This document shows positions 4,860 through 6,792 of a stretch of 6,792 bases of DNA, piece by piece. Position 1 is the stretch's first letter, and every line of letters starts with the position of its first letter. The stretch comes from Flavobacteriales bacterium UBA6969. Its GTDB lineage: Bacteria > Bacteroidota > Bacteroidia > Flavobacteriales_D > Sanyastnellaceae. The stretch is taken from NCBI GenBank assembly GCA_002448555.1, contig DJYV01000054.1:1-6792 (forward strand). Direction: 5' to 3'. The notes under the pieces were generated by a model, which made no database searches, was not told the DNA's origin, and saw only the letters and a program-made list of their open reading frames with translations. Position numbers and translations under genes: made by a program.

Positions 4860-5831
4860 ATGAAAAGAGCAGTGATAATCGGCACTGGATCATACGTTCC
4901 CGAAACCGTGGTGTCAAATGAGTTTTTTGAAAAGGTCGGCAGTTCAGATGAATGGATTCGTTCGAAACTGGGAATCGCAGAACGGCGAATTTCTAAGGGA
5001 GAAGCAACAAGTGTTTTAGCAGCCAAGGCTGCGATTAAAGCTCTGCACAGCGCCCGAATGAATCCTGATGAAATCGATCTCATTATTTTAGCTACTGCAA
5101 CTCCAGATCGTCCTGCCCCTGCTACTTCGTGTTCTATCCAACAAATTATTGGCGCACATCGTGCTGCTGCCTTTGATATAGCCGCTGTTTGTTCAGGCGC
5201 ACTTTTTGCTATTGCCACAGGCTGCCAGTTCATAGAATCTGGAATGTATCGAAACGTTCTAGTTATCGGTGCAGACACTTTCTCGAATATTACAGATTGG
5301 AGTCGAAAAGATTCTGTTTTTTTCGGCGATGGCGCTGGGGCGATTGTTTTGAGCTTCACAGATGAGAATCGAGGCTTTCTAAAATTTGACTTACACACCG
5401 ATGGGTCAGGAAAAGATGGATTCACAATTCCAGGTGGTGGTTCAGAAAATCCCGCTAGTGAAGAGACATTAAAAAACGGACAGCATTTTTTTCAAATGGA
5501 TGGCAGAGCCGTGTTCGAAGCTGCAACAACCGTTCTTCCTCAAACCATCAATACAATACTCAAATCCTGTGATCTTAAAATAAATCAGATACGATTCCTT
5601 GTGCCGCATCAGCCGAGTATCAGAATCCTACAGAAAACTGCGGATATTATCGGTTTGCCGTGGAGCAAGGTCAAAACCAATATGGACCGATACGCAAATA
5701 CCTCGGGGGGTACGATTCCAATAATGCTTGATGAAACAATAAAGGAAGAGAAATTAGAAAATGATGACATCTTGCTCTTTGCAGCCGTTGGCGCTGGATG
5801 GACATGGGGATCTGCTATTTACAAAGTTTAA
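4860..5831 (+). CDS. fabH: Beta-ketoacyl-ACP synthase III (FabH-like)
   Basis: This 323-residue protein has the usual length of KAS III, which starts fatty-acid (or specialised acyl) chains by condensing an acyl-CoA with malonyl-ACP in the cytoplasm. The thiolase-fold features are in order: GTGSYVPETVVSN near the N-terminus; DEWIRSKLGIAERR (30-43); ATATPDRPAPAT (78-89); the active-site Cys in FDIAAVCSG (C111); VVIGAD-type strand (LVIGADTFS); FGDGAGAIVL (155-164); catalytic His in LVPHQPSIRIL (H250); catalytic Asn in RYANTSGGTIP (N280); and the C-terminal GAGWTWGSAIYKV. The Cys-His-Asn triad is complete. The motif after His is HQPS rather than the housekeeping HQAN, and the residue before Cys is Val, so it may be an accessory KAS III rather than the main FabH. 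There is no Shine-Dalgarno site. The FabI-like gene follows after 2 bases. Codons are AT-rich. Confidence 0.9.
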   Translation: MKRAVIIGTGSYVPETVVSNEFFEKVGSSDEWIRSKLGIAERRISKGEATSVLAAKAAIKALHSARMNPDEIDLIILATATPDRPAPATSCSIQQIIGAHRAAAFDIAAVCSGALFAIATGCQFIESGMYRNVLVIGADTFSNITDWSRKDSVFFGDGAGAIVLSFTDENRGFLKFDLHTDGSGKDGFTIPGGGSENPASEETLKNGQHFFQMDGRAVFEAATTVLPQTINTILKSCDLKINQIRFLVPHQPSIRILQKTADIIGLPWSKVKTNMDRYANTSGGTIPIMLDETIKEEKLENDDILLFAAVGAGWTWGSAIYKV

Positions 5832-5833
5832 AA

Positions 5834-6658
5834 ATGCTACAGAACAAACGCTTTTTAATAACTGGAGTTTCCGATGAAAAGTCGCTCGCCCTTGTTACTG
5901 CAAAAGAGATATTAGAACAAGGAGGACAAGTTGTTTGCGCAGGGCTCGGTATCACACGGCATCACGAAAATCTTTCGTCGAGAGCAAAAGCCTATCTCGA
6001 ATCGAATGAAACGACTTTCAGAGAAACTGTAAAAACTCAATTGGGGGAAGACATCCCTGTTTTTCTCCTTGACGCTACTCTCGAAAATAGCATTGAAGAC
6101 TTAGTTAGTGAATTAAAAAAGAAGCAACTAGAAGTTGATGGTTTTTTACATGCTATTGCCATGGATCGCACGATTCGAAATAAAATTGTGAAGCCTTTAT
6201 TAGATGTCAGTCTTGAAGAATTCAATGACACGGTCGGTGTCTCTGCTTTTTCGCTTGTTCGTATCGTAAAGCACTTAATGAATTATGAATTACTCAATTA
6301 CGGAAGCTCGATCTGTTCATTGAGCTATATCGCGGCTGAGAAAGTTACTTTTCACCCTTATCGTAACATGAGTGTAGCAAAAGCTGCGCTTGAAAGAATA
6401 ACCATAGAACTGGCTGATGAGTTAGGAAGAACTCATGGCATTCGTGTCAATGCTGTGAGATTTTCTCCTTACTTAGGCAGTAAAGCTGGAAGCGCAACAT
6501 TAGATGTTATTGATGTAGAAAGGGCTGATAAATCAAGCCCCCTTGGTAATGCGACACCCAAAGATCTGGCAAAAGAGGTTGTTCATTTATTACAACCAAA
6601 ACTTAGGGTTACAGGGGAAATAAGGCATGTAGACGGCGGCTACCATATCATCGGCTAA
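5834..6658 (+). CDS. fabI: FabI-like enoyl-ACP reductase (SDR family)
   Basis: ATG at 5834, two bases after the fabH-like stop, gives 274 residues; a start at 5798 inside the upstream gene would add 12 residues ahead of the fold. The N-terminus RFLITGVSDEKSLA is the FabI-type NAD(P) site (GVxxxxSxA), not the GxxxGIG of other SDRs. Next come LLDATLENSIEDL (strand and nucleotide contact), VDGFLHAIAM, the active site with SLSY (Y165), HPY (Y176) and K183 in MSVAKAALE, RVNAVRFSP, and the closing TGEIRHVDGGYHIIG. FabI reduces trans-2-enoyl-ACP in the last step of each elongation round. Classical FabI enzymes have ten residues from Tyr to Tyr; here it is eleven, and SAGPIRT is replaced by RFSPYLGSKAG, so it is a divergent member and its substrate may differ. 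Cotranscription with the KAS III gene is almost certain. No intrinsic terminator follows. Confidence 0.85.
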   Translation: MLQNKRFLITGVSDEKSLALVTAKEILEQGGQVVCAGLGITRHHENLSSRAKAYLESNETTFRETVKTQLGEDIPVFLLDATLENSIEDLVSELKKKQLEVDGFLHAIAMDRTIRNKIVKPLLDVSLEEFNDTVGVSAFSLVRIVKHLMNYELLNYGSSICSLSYIAAEKVTFHPYRNMSVAKAALERITIELADELGRTHGIRVNAVRFSPYLGSKAGSATLDVIDVERADKSSPLGNATPKDLAKEVVHLLQPKLRVTGEIRHVDGGYHIIG

Positions 6659-6671
6659 AATGGAGTTTAGT

Positions 6672-6792
6672 CTACCGATATGCCTTAATGAAACAGATTG
6701 CCGCTTCTTCCGTGATGTTCCATGCGTCTGCACCGACGGCAAGAAATTCTTTTGGTAAGTCGTACTTCCCACCGTTTCTCCGTAAGGAGAGC
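6672..6792 (-). CDS. Possible C-terminal fragment of an unrecognised gene, cut by the right edge
   Basis: A minus-strand frame enters at the right edge and ends with TAG at 6674-6672, converging with the FabI-like gene 13 bases away. It encodes about 40 residues ending KEFLAVGADAWNITEEAA then ICFIKAYR. Most codons begin with a purine, as in real coding sequence, but the antisense plus frame (from ATG 6688) is also open to the edge, so the strand is uncertain. The first 8 residues come from the 24-bp tRNA-leader repeat. I recognise no family. Confidence 0.3.
   Translation of the reverse strand, partial: LSLRRNGGKYDLPKEFLAVGADAWNITEEAAICFIKAYR
6769..6792. repeat. tRNA-His leader repeat with hairpin (copy 2), ending at the window edge
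   Basis: These bases are identical to 4294-4317, including TCTCC-GTAA-GGAGA and the CCACC that forms the tRNA-His start in copy 1. No tRNA follows on the minus strand here. The repeat stops exactly with the last base of the window. Confidence 0.85.

Noticed and set aside
4808..5425. 205-codon minus frame opposite the fabH-like gene
   Set aside because: It is antisense to a KAS III with a complete catalytic triad.

Overview
The window looks like a piece of a Bacteroidota genome, most likely a marine Flavobacteriales (Cryomorphaceae/Crocinitomicaceae-like) bacterium. The reasons are the Cys-rich secreted repeats of the type GCTxxxACNYxxxAxxDDGSC, the dockerin-like C-terminal tail, the general lack of Shine-Dalgarno sequences, and a perfect TAnnTTTG -7 box in front of the tRNA. 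The window seems to be an accessory, mosaic region. Bases 1 to about 1840 are GC-rich (37 of 60 bases in the first 60-base line), while most of the rest is AT-rich (24 of 60 in the line starting at 5341).

Layout. (1) 1-1269, minus strand: the N-terminal 423 residues of a large secreted protein with a signal peptide, an all-beta-looking domain, and tandem Cys-rich/TSP3-like calcium-binding repeats that run off the left edge. (2) 1461-1838, plus: a short protein that is essentially only the N-terminal winged-helix domain of Mrr-type restriction enzymes, with no nuclease domain. It ends inside a 36-38-bp direct repeat whose second copy lies 2,350 bp to the right, next to the tRNA terminator. (3) 1926-4110, between the two repeats: a secreted cupredoxin-like protein on the minus strand, then on the plus strand an SRPBCC/AHSA1 protein, a DUF2892 membrane protein and an unrecognised exported or membrane protein. 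(4) 4194-4326, minus: a complete tRNA-His(GTG) transcription unit with promoter, leader hairpin, tRNA and TTCG terminator. (5) 4299-4859: a non-coding stretch with a 12-bp tandem repeat, two inverted repeats and a possible promoter. (6) 4860-6658, plus: a tight two-gene operon of a FabH-like ketoacyl-ACP synthase III and a FabI-like enoyl-ACP reductase/SDR. (7) 6672-6792: a possible C-terminal fragment of a converging minus-strand gene. The window ends exactly with a 24-bp perfect copy of the tRNA-His leader.

The clearest functional unit is fabH-fabI-like. One enzyme starts fatty-acid chains by condensing acyl-CoA with malonyl-ACP and the other reduces the enoyl intermediate, so the pair could supply a dedicated acyl chain. 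SRPBCC plus DUF2892 is the second plausible pair. I see no complete novel defence or mobile system. The most unusual structure is the pair of terminator-linked direct repeats bracketing a 2.35-kb low-GC segment, with a truncated Mrr-like gene at one end and tRNA-His at the other. Both window ends fall in repeated sequence, so this may be a whole short contig broken at repeats.
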